Shown: positions 27,326 through 35,518 of the stretch, one piece after another
Layout: the number at the start of each line of letters is the position of its first letter
Position numbering within the stretch: the stretch's first letter is position 1
Source of the DNA: Allobosea sp. Root483D1
GTDB taxonomy: Bacteria; Pseudomonadota; Alphaproteobacteria; Rhizobiales; Beijerinckiaceae
Direction of reading: 5' to 3'
Assembly (NCBI RefSeq): GCF_001429505.1
Contig: NZ_LMJW01000022.1
Span: forward strand, 480,420 to 544,419
DNA length: 64,000 nt
Position numbers and translations under genes: made by a program
Notes under the pieces: generated by a model
The model's input: only the letters and a program-made list of their open reading frames with translations
What the model was told of the DNA's origin: nothing
Database searches by the model: none

Positions 27326-28036
27326 TCATGGCGCCGTCCTTTCACCTGAGTGCGCGGCGAAAAGGCCGTTCGACTGCGGTGTGATGGCAGAGCGATCGCG
27401 AGAGGAGGAGCGTTCGACAGATATCGGCGTACGGTGCCTAGTCGGCGCCGAGGCTGTAGAGGTTGCTCCGAAAAAGAGGGGCGCGTCCTGCCAGCGGCGC
27501 GGCAATGCGAAGGCGGTCGGCACGATCTCGGCGAGCGGACCGCCCCCGATAAGAGGGCGCAGCATCGCCACATAGGCGCGGGTTTCTGCCGGCAATGGGC
27601 GTCCGGCGAGATGCTCTTCGTAGCGTCCCGGCCCGGCATTGTATGCCGCCAGAAACCCCGGCGAACCGTAGCGATCATGCAGTTCGCGCAGATAGGCGGC
27701 GCCGGCCAGGATATTGTCGCGCGGATTGAACGGGTCGGCGCCGAGCTGCAACTGGGCGCGCAATTCCGCCCAGGTCGTCGGCGTGATCTGCATCAGGCCG
27801 CGCGCGCCTTTGGCGGAGACGGCACGGACATCGCCGGCGCTTTCGATGCGCATGACCGCTCGAATCCAGGGCGCTGGAATGCCGAAACGTTGCGCGGCTT
27901 CGGCAATATGAGCGTCGTGCGGATCGCTCGGCGCGGTCTGCTCGATGGCAGCCGCGGGCGCCATCGATCCGGCCATCAGGCCGGAAAGGAGAAGGACGGC
28001 GAGGCGCCGGGCGCTATCGCGACGATTGGGCATCAT
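27326..28036 (-). CDS. lytic transglycosylase (VirB1-like)
   Basis: A 236-residue precursor with a signal peptide (LAVLLLSGLMAGSMAPAAA) and an SLT domain. The catalytic Glu is in MRIESAG near 63, followed by KGARGLMQITP and YNAGPGRYEEHLAGR. The last 55 residues are a disordered, basic tail. It opens peptidoglycan locally for the secretion channel. It starts directly after the DUF736 stop codon. Confidence 0.9.
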   Translation of the reverse strand: MMPNRRDSARRLAVLLLSGLMAGSMAPAAAIEQTAPSDPHDAHIAEAAQRFGIPAPWIRAVMRIESAGDVRAVSAKGARGLMQITPTTWAELRAQLQLGADPFNPRDNILAGAAYLRELHDRYGSPGFLAAYNAGPGRYEEHLAGRPLPAETRAYVAMLRPLIGGGPLAEIVPTAFALPRRWQDAPLFFGATSTASAPTRHRTPISVERSSSRDRSAITPQSNGLFAAHSGERTAP

Positions 28037-28372
28037 TCAGCCCTTCTCGCGACGCGGGCGTGGACGGCCCCAGTGCAGCGACCAGGAGGCCGCATCGTCA
28101 CCATCCCGGAACAGCTTTGCGTGGATCGGCTGGGCGAAACTCGAATCGTCGAAGTGGATCGAGAGGTATTCGCCGGCCTTCTCGCTGCTGCGCGTCCAGC
28201 CGGCGCCGATCTCCGGACCATCCTCGTCGCCGCCATGCACACGATCGTCCGGAGCGTTCTCAGCATCGCTCGGCTCGGCGGGCACGATGGAGATGTTGCG
28301 GTTGAGCGCGAGCGTGTGGAGGCGCCCCGAGAAGCCAGCTGCTTGGCGCGTAAACTGTCCAATCTGGGTCAT
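28037..28372 (-). CDS. DUF736 protein (first copy)
   Basis: A 111-residue protein beginning MTQIGQFTRQAAGFSGRLHT with the family's closing YLSIHFDDSSFAQPIHAKLF and WSLHWGRPRP. DUF736 proteins are small, conserved partners of conjugative backbones in alphaproteobacteria; their role is unknown. It lies between traF and the transglycosylase gene. A second, diverged copy is at 35204-35518. Confidence 0.85.
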   Translation of the reverse strand: MTQIGQFTRQAAGFSGRLHTLALNRNISIVPAEPSDAENAPDDRVHGGDEDGPEIGAGWTRSSEKAGEYLSIHFDDSSFAQPIHAKLFRDGDDAASWSLHWGRPRPRREKG

Positions 28373-28417
28373 CGAGAGCTCCTTCCTGGTGCGGTGGTGA
28401 TGAAGTTCGCAGTGCGT

Positions 28418-28960
28418 TCAGTGCACCGAGGCGCGCCAGCGAAAGCGGCCGTCACCGTCCTCGTCGGTCCACAGCGGGATCGCGCGGCCGATGACGGAGC
28501 GGAGTGGCAAGGAGCCGAAGTAGCGACTGTCGAAGCTGTCGCTGGCCGCGTTCATCAGGAAGACTTCGCCCTCGGCGAGCTTGCGACAGCCCTGCCAGTT
28601 CCACAGTTCGCGGCCGTGACGATCGCGCGCGAAGGCCGCACCCATTTGGGCACCGTCGACGGTGATGATGCTGTCGGCGCGACACACAGTCTGCCCCGGC
28701 AGGGCGCGAACGTGCTTCAGCAACGGCACGCCGGCGGCAATAGAACCGCGGGCGACCATGAAGCGCTCGATCGGCTCGGGTGCGCGCACGGCGACCAGGT
28801 CCGAGAGCGTGAGCCTCTCTACCGGCGTGATCGTGTAGAGGCCGAGCGGCACGCTGGCAGAGCTGTTCCAGATCAGCCGAACCGGCACGGTCGCGACGCC
28901 GCCGAACGCAACGGCGGCTGTGCCGGCCAGCATCACCGCGATGATGGACCAACGCGTCAT
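28418..28960 (-). CDS. traF: TraF-like S26 signal peptidase for pilin maturation
   Basis: A 180-residue membrane-anchored S26 peptidase (MTRWSIIAVMLAGTAAVAFG anchor). The catalytic Ser is probably Ser36 in SASVPLGLYTI and the general-base Lys is Lys82 in GVPLLKHVRALPGQ; it ends with the conserved NAASDSFDSRYFGSLP region. In P-type systems TraF matures and cyclises TrbC. The start overlaps the DUF2840 stop by 4 nt; a longer minus-strand frame in this region is not supported. Confidence 0.9.
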   Translation of the reverse strand: MTRWSIIAVMLAGTAAVAFGGVATVPVRLIWNSSASVPLGLYTITPVERLTLSDLVAVRAPEPIERFMVARGSIAAGVPLLKHVRALPGQTVCRADSIITVDGAQMGAAFARDRHGRELWNWQGCRKLAEGEVFLMNAASDSFDSRYFGSLPLRSVIGRAIPLWTDEDGDGRFRWRASVH

Positions 28961-29475
28961 AGCTCGATCCGCCGGCGCAGCAGGAACGCCCGATGCTGAT
29001 CGCGGCCGTAGGCGCGCGGCTCTACGCCGGCGGTCAGGCGGTTGTGGACATGGCGCCAGTGATCGTGTGAGACGGCTTCTGGATCGAGGCCGAGCTGCTC
29101 GACGGCGTCGATCGCCTGCAGCACGCGCTCGACCTTGGGCCAGCCTTCGAGCTTGAGCAGAATTTCGCCGCCGGGGCGGACGAAAGGCAGCGTCTGGAAT
29201 GGCTCGCCGCGATCGATGGCGCGCACGATGTCGATGCGCGAGATGATCGTACCGTGCTGGCCCGCGGCCCAACGGACGAAGGCGAAGATGCTGTTCGGTG
29301 CGAATCCGACGACACGCCGACGGCGGTCGAGGATCTGCTCGTAGCTCGTCGAGCCGAACCGGATCCAATGCTCGATCTTCTGCTTCTGGAAGGTCAGCTC
29401 GACCAATGTGGCGAAGGGCGCAGGATCATCAGGCCACGGACGACCGCGCATGCGGGAGAGCGCGAAACCGTTCAT
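28957..29475 (-). CDS. DUF2840 protein
   Basis: A 172-residue protein starting MNGFALSRMRGRPWPDDPAP, with the central FVRWAAGQHGTIISRIDIVR and LLKLEGWPKVERVLQAID that mark DUF2840. The family sits between the parA/RHH genes and traF in many Rhizobiales ICEs; its function is unknown. ATGA overlaps on both sides put it in the par-tra operon. Confidence 0.85.
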   Translation of the reverse strand: MNGFALSRMRGRPWPDDPAPFATLVELTFQKQKIEHWIRFGSTSYEQILDRRRRVVGFAPNSIFAFVRWAAGQHGTIISRIDIVRAIDRGEPFQTLPFVRPGGEILLKLEGWPKVERVLQAIDAVEQLGLDPEAVSHDHWRHVHNRLTAGVEPRAYGRDQHRAFLLRRRIEL

Positions 29476-29726
29476 GACGGATCTCCTGGAGGCGAAGGGA
29501 ATTCGCGCGCGAGCAACTCGCGCAGCATCTCGGCGACGGTCTGCCCGCGCTGGAATGCGACGACCTTGATGCGGCCGCGCAGCTCCGGGGTGACGTCGAT
29601 GGTGAGCCGCGCAGTGAAGAGAGGAGGCTCGGCGGGGCGGGATGAAGGCGCCTCTGCCTCCCTGATCCAGTGCTCCGGCGTCGCCGGTCGCGTGGCGAAG
29701 CTTCGCCTGCGTTGCCCCGCGCTCAT
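29472..29726 (-). CDS. ribbon-helix-helix partner of ParA (ParG-like)
   Basis: An 84-residue protein with a flexible basic N-terminus and a C-terminal ribbon-helix-helix (FTARLTIDVTPELRGRIKVV, GQTVAEMLRELLAREF). It directly follows parA with a 4-nt overlap. That is the arrangement of ParF-ParG type partition cassettes, where the RHH protein binds the centromere and represses the operon. Confidence 0.8.
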   Translation of the reverse strand: MSAGQRRRSFATRPATPEHWIREAEAPSSRPAEPPLFTARLTIDVTPELRGRIKVVAFQRGQTVAEMLRELLAREFPSPPGDPS

Positions 29727-30361
29727 GGCGCAATCCGATCGATTTCGGTGACGAGCGCGGTGATCTCGCGCGCTGCGGGACCGTCGTCATCGATCTCGAA
29801 GGCGAGCCGGCCCGATTGCGCGGCATCAGCGTAGATGACGCGCTGTCCGACCGTCGTGCGCAGCACCGGCGGATCGTGGTCAGCGAGCGTTTCAGCTGTC
29901 TCGCGGGCGATGATGGTGCGGGCGCCGCAGCGATTGAGGACGAAGCGAGCTCGCAACTCCGGGCGATAGATGCGCGCTTCCGAGAGCAGCGCCAGCATCT
30001 CGGCCGACGCCCAGCCGTCAAGCGGCGATGGCTGCACCGGGATCAGCACAAGATCGGCGGCGAGCAGGGCCGAGCGCATCAGCCCGGCGACGCGCGGCGG
30101 CCCATCGATCACCATATGATCGACACCGCGGGCCAGCTCTGGCGCCTCACGATGCAGCGTGTCGCGCGCCAGACCGACGACGCCGAACCGCCGCTCCTTG
30201 CCTCCACGGCTGCGCTGCTCCGACCAGTCGAGCGCAGAGCCTTGCGGGTCCGCATCGATCAGCGTGACCCGCTTTCCCATCCCGGCCCATTCGCCGGCGA
30301 GATGCAGCGCCAGCGTCGTCTTGCCGACGCCGCCCTTCTGATTGAGCAGCGCGACGATCAT
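29723..30361 (-). CDS. parA: ParA-family partition ATPase
   Basis: A 212-residue small ParA (ParF size) with the deviant Walker A LNQKGGVGKTTLALHLAGEW, DADPQGSALDW, and DHMVIDGPPRVAGLM. It segregates or stabilises the excised circular ICE. It starts the par-DUF2840-traF operon. Its upstream region at 30362-30572 holds the direct repeats described separately. Confidence 0.92.
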   Translation of the reverse strand: MIVALLNQKGGVGKTTLALHLAGEWAGMGKRVTLIDADPQGSALDWSEQRSRGGKERRFGVVGLARDTLHREAPELARGVDHMVIDGPPRVAGLMRSALLAADLVLIPVQPSPLDGWASAEMLALLSEARIYRPELRARFVLNRCGARTIIARETAETLADHDPPVLRTTVGQRVIYADAAQSGRLAFEIDDDGPAAREITALVTEIDRIAP

Positions 30362-30572
30362 GAGGCGCTCCCGGCCAACTCAGCGGGGTTATCCTCAAGC
30401 CGGCAAAAGTGCGGGAACGTTAGACATATTCCGAAGGAATCTGAGTTAGATAAATTACGGCCGCCGCAAGCCTCTGAAACGCCGCGATGAATCGTCGATT
30501 CCGGTCCCCGATAGCACGAGGATCGGGTCCCCGATGGCACGATAGGGGCGGTCCCCGATAGCACGAGTGAAT
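30362..30572. promoter_or_regulatory. parA promoter and partition/replication repeat region
   Basis: A 211-bp gap between parA and repA. Near parA it has two GTTAGA direct repeats (30419-30424 and 30445-30450) flanking the small palindrome ATTCC-GAA-GGAAT (30428-30440), which could be ParG-type operators. Next to the repA stop it has three 17-bp repeats (30503-30566). Together these suggest a centromere, a replication origin or both. Confidence 0.5.
30503..30566. repeat. three 17-bp iteron-like direct repeats
   Basis: GGTCCCCGATAGCACGA occurs at 30503-30519, with one mismatch at 30526-30542 (G for A), and again exactly at 30550-30566. Start-to-start spacing is 23 and 24 bp, about two helical turns, as expected for iterons bound by a Rep protein. 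They adjoin the repA stop codon and lie upstream of parA. Confidence 0.75.
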
Positions 30573-31460
30573 TCACAGCTTGTCCCCAAAACGCGTGGAC
30601 GGTTTCCGTCGCGAGCGCGGCGGGGCGAAAAAGGCGGGGTCGGCAGCGACGAAGGTGAGTACCTCGGCCCCGCCGGCCTGCTGCGCGAGGGCGAGCCGGT
30701 AGCCAGGCAAGGGTTGGCGGCGGATGATCTCGCGGAGGTCGTAGGCGAAATGCTTGAGCGGCGAGAGGCTGCCGGATTTCCGATGGAGGTGAGCGAAGTC
30801 GAAGCTCCAGCCGAAGGACTGGCGACCGCCATGCTTGCGAACGATGCGGTAGAGCCAACGCTCGAGGCCGCCGGTCAGATCGAAATAAGCCCGGTCGATG
30901 TTGAGCACGAGCGCGTCGTCGAGAACGGCGCGATAGAACCAGTCAGGCAGGATCAGCTCGACACCGATCGGTCGACCGTCACGATCCGTGCGCTCCTGCC
31001 ATTCGTTGATCCAGGAGAAGCGGTGCCGGCGGCCTTCGACCGGCTGGCGGATCGAGGTCGCAACCGTGGTGGACTGCAGCCGGTCGAGCGCGGCCTTCAG
31101 GCGCAGGTAATCGCGAAGCGACACGCCGCGGCCGACAAAGGTCAGAATCTCATAGGGCGTCGTCGCCATCAGGCGAGAGGTGCGCAGGCCAGCATCGCGC
31201 GCGTTGACGATTTGGCTTGCGGCCCAGATCAGGATGTCGGCATCCCAGATCGTAGCCATGCCGTGATCGGGCATGGCCTCGACCCGGATGGAGATATTAC
31301 CGGCCCTGAAGTCGATCGGCACGATGCGTTTCGATTTGGCGAGGGAGAAGAACGGATAGGCCATGAGGTCCTGCGCATCGCGGGGCGCGAACTCGCCGGG
31401 GAGCGCCTGGAACAGATCGAGCTGTCCACGCTCCGAGGGCGGGCGAGATCGCATTGCCAA
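30573..31460 (-). CDS. repA: replication initiator protein A
   Basis: A 295-residue protein (MAMRSRPPSERGQLDLFQAL) matching the RepA/replication initiator A family: YPFFSLAKSKRIVPIDFRAG near the N-terminus, a central winged-helix region (TPYEILTFVGRGVSLRDYLR), and DYLRLKAALDRLQSTTV. In Tn4371-like ICEs it supports replication of the excised circle. Iteron-like repeats adjoin its 3' end. It lies 15 bp after the small AlpA-like gene. Confidence 0.85.
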   Translation of the reverse strand: MAMRSRPPSERGQLDLFQALPGEFAPRDAQDLMAYPFFSLAKSKRIVPIDFRAGNISIRVEAMPDHGMATIWDADILIWAASQIVNARDAGLRTSRLMATTPYEILTFVGRGVSLRDYLRLKAALDRLQSTTVATSIRQPVEGRRHRFSWINEWQERTDRDGRPIGVELILPDWFYRAVLDDALVLNIDRAYFDLTGGLERWLYRIVRKHGGRQSFGWSFDFAHLHRKSGSLSPLKHFAYDLREIIRRQPLPGYRLALAQQAGGAEVLTFVAADPAFFAPPRSRRKPSTRFGDKL

Positions 31461-31475
31461 GGGAAGGGCGCGCGA

Positions 31476-31757
31476 TCAGCGCGCGTAGCGGCCGGGATGG
31501 GCCGGCGGCGTCGGGCTATGGCGCTTCGCCGGCAGGACGGTGCCGCGCGGATCGGAGGTCGAGGTAACGGCGCCGCGTCCGGCCCAGGCCTGGAGGTCGT
31601 CGACGGCATAGACGACGCGGCCGCCGAGCTTGCGGTAGGCAGGGCCGGTCCCATAAGTGCGATGTTTTTCGAGGGTACGCGCCGAGAGGCTCAGGAATTC
31701 GGCGGCTTCCTTGGTGCGCAGGAAGCGCGGCGGCAGAATGGCGAGATCGGATCGCAT
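31476..31757 (-). CDS. AlpA/MerR-like HTH protein upstream of repA
   Basis: A 93-residue protein starting MRSDLAILPPRFLRTKEAAE. The HTH_17 helix-turn-helix is clear (LRTKEAAEFLSLSARTLEKH, YRKLGGRVVYAVDDLQAWA). ATG 31757 follows GGAGG upstream; a longer frame to 31865 is not supported. Such genes precede repA in Rhizobiales ICEs and probably control the rep-par-tra operon. Confidence 0.82.
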   Translation of the reverse strand: MRSDLAILPPRFLRTKEAAEFLSLSARTLEKHRTYGTGPAYRKLGGRVVYAVDDLQAWAGRGAVTSTSDPRGTVLPAKRHSPTPPAHPGRYAR

Positions 31758-31896
31758 TGCGCGAACCTCCGTGGCTCGTGAGGGCCGCTGAAGGGCAGCG
31801 GCTGACGAAGGCCACGATGGCGAAGCGAAACCGGCGAGGTGCAGGGCGAATTTGGGGGGTATCAAATTCGCCCACCGGGGACACGGCTCCGATGGG

Positions 31897-32659
31897 CTAA
31901 GGTCGTCGGCGATGACGAAGCAGCTTGCGATAGCCGCCCGCGATCAGGGTGCGGGCGTCCCTTAGCAGGGTCTTGACGGCGTGGCGCGCCGAGGAGGCTT
32001 GCCACTCGTCGCGGCCAAGCGGCGGTGTTCGCAGGAGCGCCCGAGCGATCTCCTGTTGGCTTGCGCCATGGCGATAGCCGTCAATCGCCTGCAGCATCCG
32101 GCGATAGCGGAGGCGTTGCTGCGAGGTGAGCCGCGTGTCGGCGGGAACTGCGCGGCCGAAAAGCGCTGCGAGCAGGCGATGGATCGATTCCAGCCGGGCG
32201 AAGCCGTCCCGATCGAGCGGGACCAGCGCGGCAACGGCCGCTGTTTGCTGTCTATCGCCGACGTGTTCGAGCTGGAGATGCTGTCCGCCGCCGAGATCGT
32301 ATGCGACGAAGTTCGCGTCCCCGTCGGAACGAGCCATCAAGCCTGTGTTTTCGGGATCCGTGATGACATAAGCCGGGGCTGGGACGAGCAGGACGATGCT
32401 GTCGTCGTCCTCGAACGACCAAAACACCGGCGCCGTGGGCGGAGCGCTGAGCGGATCGACCGGGAAATCGCAGGCCCCACCGTTCGCGGATCCGGGCCAG
32501 TAGCGGTTGCGGGTCGGACGTGGTCCGTGTCAACGCCTCGAAATCCTGGTCATAGCCGTCATTCCGGCGAAGCCATTCCCAGGCGAGATCCGAGGCGGAC
32601 AGAGTTTCGACATAGCAATAGGCCGCCGCCGAGCGCCAGTTGGACGCATCTGGTGTCAT
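31897..32659 (-). pseudogene. DUF6499/DUF2285 DNA-binding protein gene with a frameshift
   Basis: The frame from ATG 32659 (MTPDASNWRSAAAYCYVETL, GGAGG upstream) encodes the DUF6499-like N-terminus up to ERWGLRFP. The frame ending at 31897 then encodes VDPLSAPPTAPVFWSFEDDD and the DUF2285 C-terminus (LRYRRMLQAIDGYRHGASQQ). Joining them needs a one-base change within about 32461-32472, at TTTCCC on the minus strand. Related ICEs carry these two domains as one protein. The break may be a true mutation, a sequencing error or a programmed slip. The halves would otherwise be about 250 residues. Confidence 0.75.
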
Positions 32660-32763
32660 TATTGTCCTCCGTTCCGCCGCTTTCAGGGGAGCAGGGTTCG
32701 CGGATAGGTTGTTTCGGTCAACGAACTCGTGCGGCAAAGGGCGATGCCGCTAAGGCATCGCCA

Positions 32764-33036
32764 TTATTGCTTCGGCCGGCTCTCACGGGCGAGCTCGCGA
32801 TAGCCGCGTTCGTGGAGCCATTGAGCTCGCGCGAGATGCGCATCATGAACGCGGCGACAGCGTTCGGGGGCGATGTCGGGATTGAGTTCGAAGAGGACGC
32901 GAACGGCCTCGCGCCAATCGGCACCGTCACGCGCAGCGTCAAGCAGCCGCAGGTAGAGCACCATGTGCTCGCGGTCGTATACCGTGAGCGTCTCGCTGGA
33001 CGGCGGCACATCAAGAAAGTTCAGCGCTGCCACCAT
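32764..33036 (-). CDS. small conserved ICE protein (90 residues), function unknown
   Basis: Begins MVAALNFLDVPPSSETLTVY with a GGGGGAT ribosome-binding site, and contains LELNP-like FELNPDIAPERCRRVHDAHL. It precedes the DUF6499/DUF2285 gene on the same strand, a neighbourhood typical of Rhizobiales ICEs. I recognise the pattern as conserved ICE cargo but not a named domain. Confidence 0.65.
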   Translation of the reverse strand: MVAALNFLDVPPSSETLTVYDREHMVLYLRLLDAARDGADWREAVRVLFELNPDIAPERCRRVHDAHLARAQWLHERGYRELARESRPKQ

Positions 33037-33162
33037 ATCCCCCGGATTATCCGGCAGCGGTCGACTCTATGTTTGTGCGATCTCGGAACCATTGGAGCAT
33101 GAGCCGAAGAACCGGGCCATATCAGGTTCCCAGCCATGCCGACGAGCCGGGGCGGTTTCCGA

Positions 33163-33384
33163 TCAAGCAGATGTGTCGCTCGCCTCGAAGAACTTGACTG
33201 GGTCAGCCTCGAGCACCTCGGCAAGCTTCTCCAACATGTCGACGGTCGCAGCGTGCTCTTCTCGCTCCAGCATCCCGACATAGTTGCGATTGATCCCCGC
33301 TCGATCAGCAAGCTCTTCCTGCGACAAGCCCTTGGCGTGCCTCAGCCTGCGCAAATTTCTCGCGACGATCTCCCGCAATCCCAT
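33163..33384 (-). CDS. XRE-family repressor-like regulator
   Basis: A 73-residue single-domain Cro/CI-type HTH protein: LRRLRHAKGLSQEELADRAG, INRNYVGMLEREEHAATVDM, LEKLAEVLEADPVKFFE. Its own promoter region (33409-33437) carries repeated ACTAG words, suggesting autorepression. It heads the group running left to the 90-residue and DUF2285 genes and is a plausible switch controlling ICE excision and transfer. Confidence 0.85.
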   Translation of the reverse strand: MGLREIVARNLRRLRHAKGLSQEELADRAGINRNYVGMLEREEHAATVDMLEKLAEVLEADPVKFFEASDTSA

Positions 33385-33404
33385 GCGGATGAGGTCGTCC
33401 CGAT

Positions 33405-33440
33405 ACCTAGTATAGTACCACCTAGTAAACTAGTGAATCG
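33405..33440 (-). promoter_or_regulatory. promoter and operator of the XRE gene
   Basis: Read on the minus strand: TTCACT (33432-33437), a 17-bp spacer, then TATACT (33409-33414), a near-consensus sigma-70 promoter. The XRE start codon is at 33384, giving a very short leader. The promoter is covered by repeats: the palindrome CTAGTAAACTAG (33422-33433) and two TACTAGGT copies on the minus strand. This is the form of an autoregulatory operator. Confidence 0.65.
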
Positions 33441-33630
33441 TGCGGTCGGCAACAGCCGTCGTTCTCCTATTTCGCGAGCCGGGCGCAGCGCGGCGAGCGG
33501 CGGCGATTATCCTGACGCTGTCGCGCTTGCCGATTCGGATTCACGGATCGGCGGACAATTCTGTCATGCGGAAATCCTGAAGATCGGAACGCCGTGCAAC
33601 CTGATTTGCGATTGCACGGCTCCGCGGAAT

Positions 33631-34821
33631 TCAGGCGGCGCGCTCCATCAGCTTCTTGGCCTTGCTTTCGAGGTCAAGGCGCGTGTCCTGATTGGCCTTG
33701 GTGCGGGCGAGCGCCGTGATGCCCTGCACGAAATCGAAGATGCTTTCCGGCTTGCGACCTTCCTCGCTGAGCACGGTTTCGATGATCTTCGTTGTCTCCG
33801 GCTTGGAGAAACCCCGTTTGCGCAGGAAGCTCTCGCGGTCCTCGTCATCGCGGGCGACGATGCGCTCGCGAGCTGCCTTGATGCCGGCGATGAACGGCGC
33901 GGGCGAAGAATTGCCGAAGCTGGTCAGCGCGGGCGCAGCCTCATGGGCGAAACGCTGCGCGGCGAACTTGCTATGCCGGATGCTGATTTCCTCGAAGCCT
34001 TCCACGCCCCACAGATTGCGGTTCTGGCAAACGGCGCGAAGATAGAAAGAGGCGATGCCGAGTGTCTTCGATCCGACTTCGCTGTTCCAGGCATAGAAGC
34101 CTCGGAAATACAGGTCCGGCTCGCCGTTTGGCAGCCGTCCGGCCTCGATAGGGTGGGCGTCGTCGACCAAGAATAGGAACACGTCGCGGTCGCTGGCGTA
34201 CAGTGTTGTGGTGTCCTTCGTCACGTCCACACACGGATTGTGCATCATGGTCGCCCAATCCAGCACGCCCGGCACCTTCCATCTTGTGTCGCCGACACCA
34301 TTGCCCGCGATTGTCATCACGGCGGCGACAAGCTCGTGATCCCAGATGCGGCCATAGTCCGGGCCGGTGACGGCGCGAAGCTCGACGCGTCCGTCATCCC
34401 TCTCGAGCGTCTTGACCAGTTCGGCGCGGTGCGACAGCAAGCCGTGCTGCAGGTTAATCCCAGCGAGCGGTGCCGGAAGCTGGCGCATATAGGAGGCGGG
34501 TGCGCTGACAAGGCTGCACAACTGACCGAATGACCAATGCGTCGGGGAAATGGCTTCGTCGCGGCCCGGCAAGATCAGGGACAGGCGTTCCGCATCGTCC
34601 CGGTTCGCATCGACGCGGACGGCGCGGCTCTCCACGGTGCGGGCATGGGCACGCTCGGCACGGCGGCGCACGGTGTCATGAAGCTCGGTCAGGGACAGAT
34701 AGCGTTCGTCATCGGGGCGGGAAAACCACTCCGACGAAACGCGACCGATCCGCTCGCCGCGCGAGACATCGACGCGGAAGCCGGATGAGGCAGGCTGCGG
34801 GTTCACGGTCAGGGTGTTCAT
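33631..34821 (-). CDS. DUF932 phage/plasmid-like protein
   Basis: A 396-residue protein matching DUF932: LSLTELHDTVRRRAERAHAR, the central PASYMRQLPAPLAGINLQHG, and NPCVDVTKDTTTLYASDRDV with FLVDDAHPIEAGRLP. DUF932 proteins are common on plasmids, phages and ICEs; the role is unknown. It has an AGGAGAAAG ribosome-binding site and is preceded by the first copy of the duplicated structured leader. About 246 bp with the XRE promoter lie beyond its end. Confidence 0.82.
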   Translation of the reverse strand: MNTLTVNPQPASSGFRVDVSRGERIGRVSSEWFSRPDDERYLSLTELHDTVRRRAERAHARTVESRAVRVDANRDDAERLSLILPGRDEAISPTHWSFGQLCSLVSAPASYMRQLPAPLAGINLQHGLLSHRAELVKTLERDDGRVELRAVTGPDYGRIWDHELVAAVMTIAGNGVGDTRWKVPGVLDWATMMHNPCVDVTKDTTTLYASDRDVFLFLVDDAHPIEAGRLPNGEPDLYFRGFYAWNSEVGSKTLGIASFYLRAVCQNRNLWGVEGFEEISIRHSKFAAQRFAHEAAPALTSFGNSSPAPFIAGIKAARERIVARDDEDRESFLRKRGFSKPETTKIIETVLSEEGRKPESIFDFVQGITALARTKANQDTRLDLESKAKKLMERAA

Positions 34822-35126
34822 GGGGGCTTTCTCCTATGGGCTTGGGTTGGAACGCAGCGCTGCGCTGCAACCCTGCCCGTCGGCGAGACCGGGGTAGCAA
34901 GGGCAAGGGCGGCCGGGATGGAGGGGGATCACCCGGCCTGCACAAGGCGAAGCCGCGGAAGGCTGGGGAGACCGTCCCGGCCGAGCCTCAGCGATCCCTT
35001 GCCGGCGCGGGGGCGGCGCCCCTAGCAAACCTGCTCGGTAGGAGCGTCAGTGGAGGCCGGGCCAGAGGATCTGATCAGGATGGGCAAAGCCGCCAACCCT
35101 GAGATCCGTCCATCCTGATCGCCGTA
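34822..35126 (-). promoter_or_regulatory. hairpin-rich leader, copy A (before DUF932)
   Basis: No gene. On the minus strand the segment opens with a perfect 11-bp inverted repeat (GATCAGGATGG with CCATCCTGATC, within 35073-35120) and contains further GC-rich blocks. It ends in a 28-nt hairpin at 34855-34882 region (outer GGTTG/CAACC, inner AGCGCAGC/GCTGCGTT) just upstream of the AGGAGAAAG ribosome-binding site. Five blocks match copy B (38375-38722) in the same order. A G-C pair of copy B is a G-T pair here, so the stem is kept. Likely a cis-acting RNA or conserved regulatory DNA. Confidence 0.6.
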
Positions 35127-35160
35127 TTCCCTGAAAGGCGGTGGCGGCCATGAGCATGAC

Positions 35161-35188
35161 GGAGCCCCGCTCGGATGAGCGGGGCTCC
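35161..35188 (-). terminator. 12-bp hairpin after the second DUF736 gene
   Basis: GGAGCCCCGCTC (35161-35172) pairs perfectly with GAGCGGGGCTCC (35177-35188) around a GGAT loop, 16 nt past the DUF736 stop on the minus strand. There is no T-run, so it may be an attenuating or 3'-protecting hairpin rather than a full intrinsic terminator. Confidence 0.5.
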
Positions 35189-35203
35189 TTGGGCGTTCGG
35201 CCC

Positions 35204-35518
35204 TCAGTCGCCGTTGCGGCGGGACCAGATGAGGTTTTGGCCTTCGCCGTCCTCGGCCTCGACCAGGCTGGCGTAGATCGGGGCGGGGAAGCTCGGATCG
35301 TCGAGCTTGACGGAGAGGTATTCGCGCTGCGTCTCGCGGGCGGTCTTCTTCCAGGCTGCGCCGAACTCGGTGGCGCCGGCGAAGATGCGGAAGTCGGGGC
35401 CGCGCTCGCTGTCGCCCTCGGTGGGGACGAACTTCACGGTCTTGACGTTGAGGGTCAGGGTCTTGACCGCACCGGTGTAGCCGCTGTCGGTCTTGGTGAA
35501 GGTACCGATGGTCGCCAT
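35204..35518 (-). CDS. DUF736 protein (second copy)
   Basis: A 104-residue protein (MATIGTFTKTDSGYTGAVKT) with KKTARETQREYLSVKLDDPS and APIYASLVEAEDGEGQNLIW, closer to the DUF736 consensus than the copy at 28037-28372. ATG 35518 follows AAGGAA. Its upstream region is rich in inverted repeats, including CGCCCATCGCG against CGCGATGGGGCG within 35545-35640. It stands alone between the DUF932 and ParB-like genes. Confidence 0.85.
   Translation of the reverse strand: MATIGTFTKTDSGYTGAVKTLTLNVKTVKFVPTEGDSERGPDFRIFAGATEFGAAWKKTARETQREYLSVKLDDPSFPAPIYASLVEAEDGEGQNLIWSRRNGD

Noticed and set aside
27350..28999. A 549-codon plus-strand open frame
   Set aside because: It lies antisense to the transglycosylase, DUF736 and traF genes, which have clear family motifs; its translation is an Arg/Ala-rich shadow typical of GC-rich DNA.
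30503..30566. The three repeats as a small CRISPR array
   Set aside because: Repeats are 17 bp with only 6-7 bp between them and stand next to repA and parA; that is iteron spacing, and no cas genes are present.
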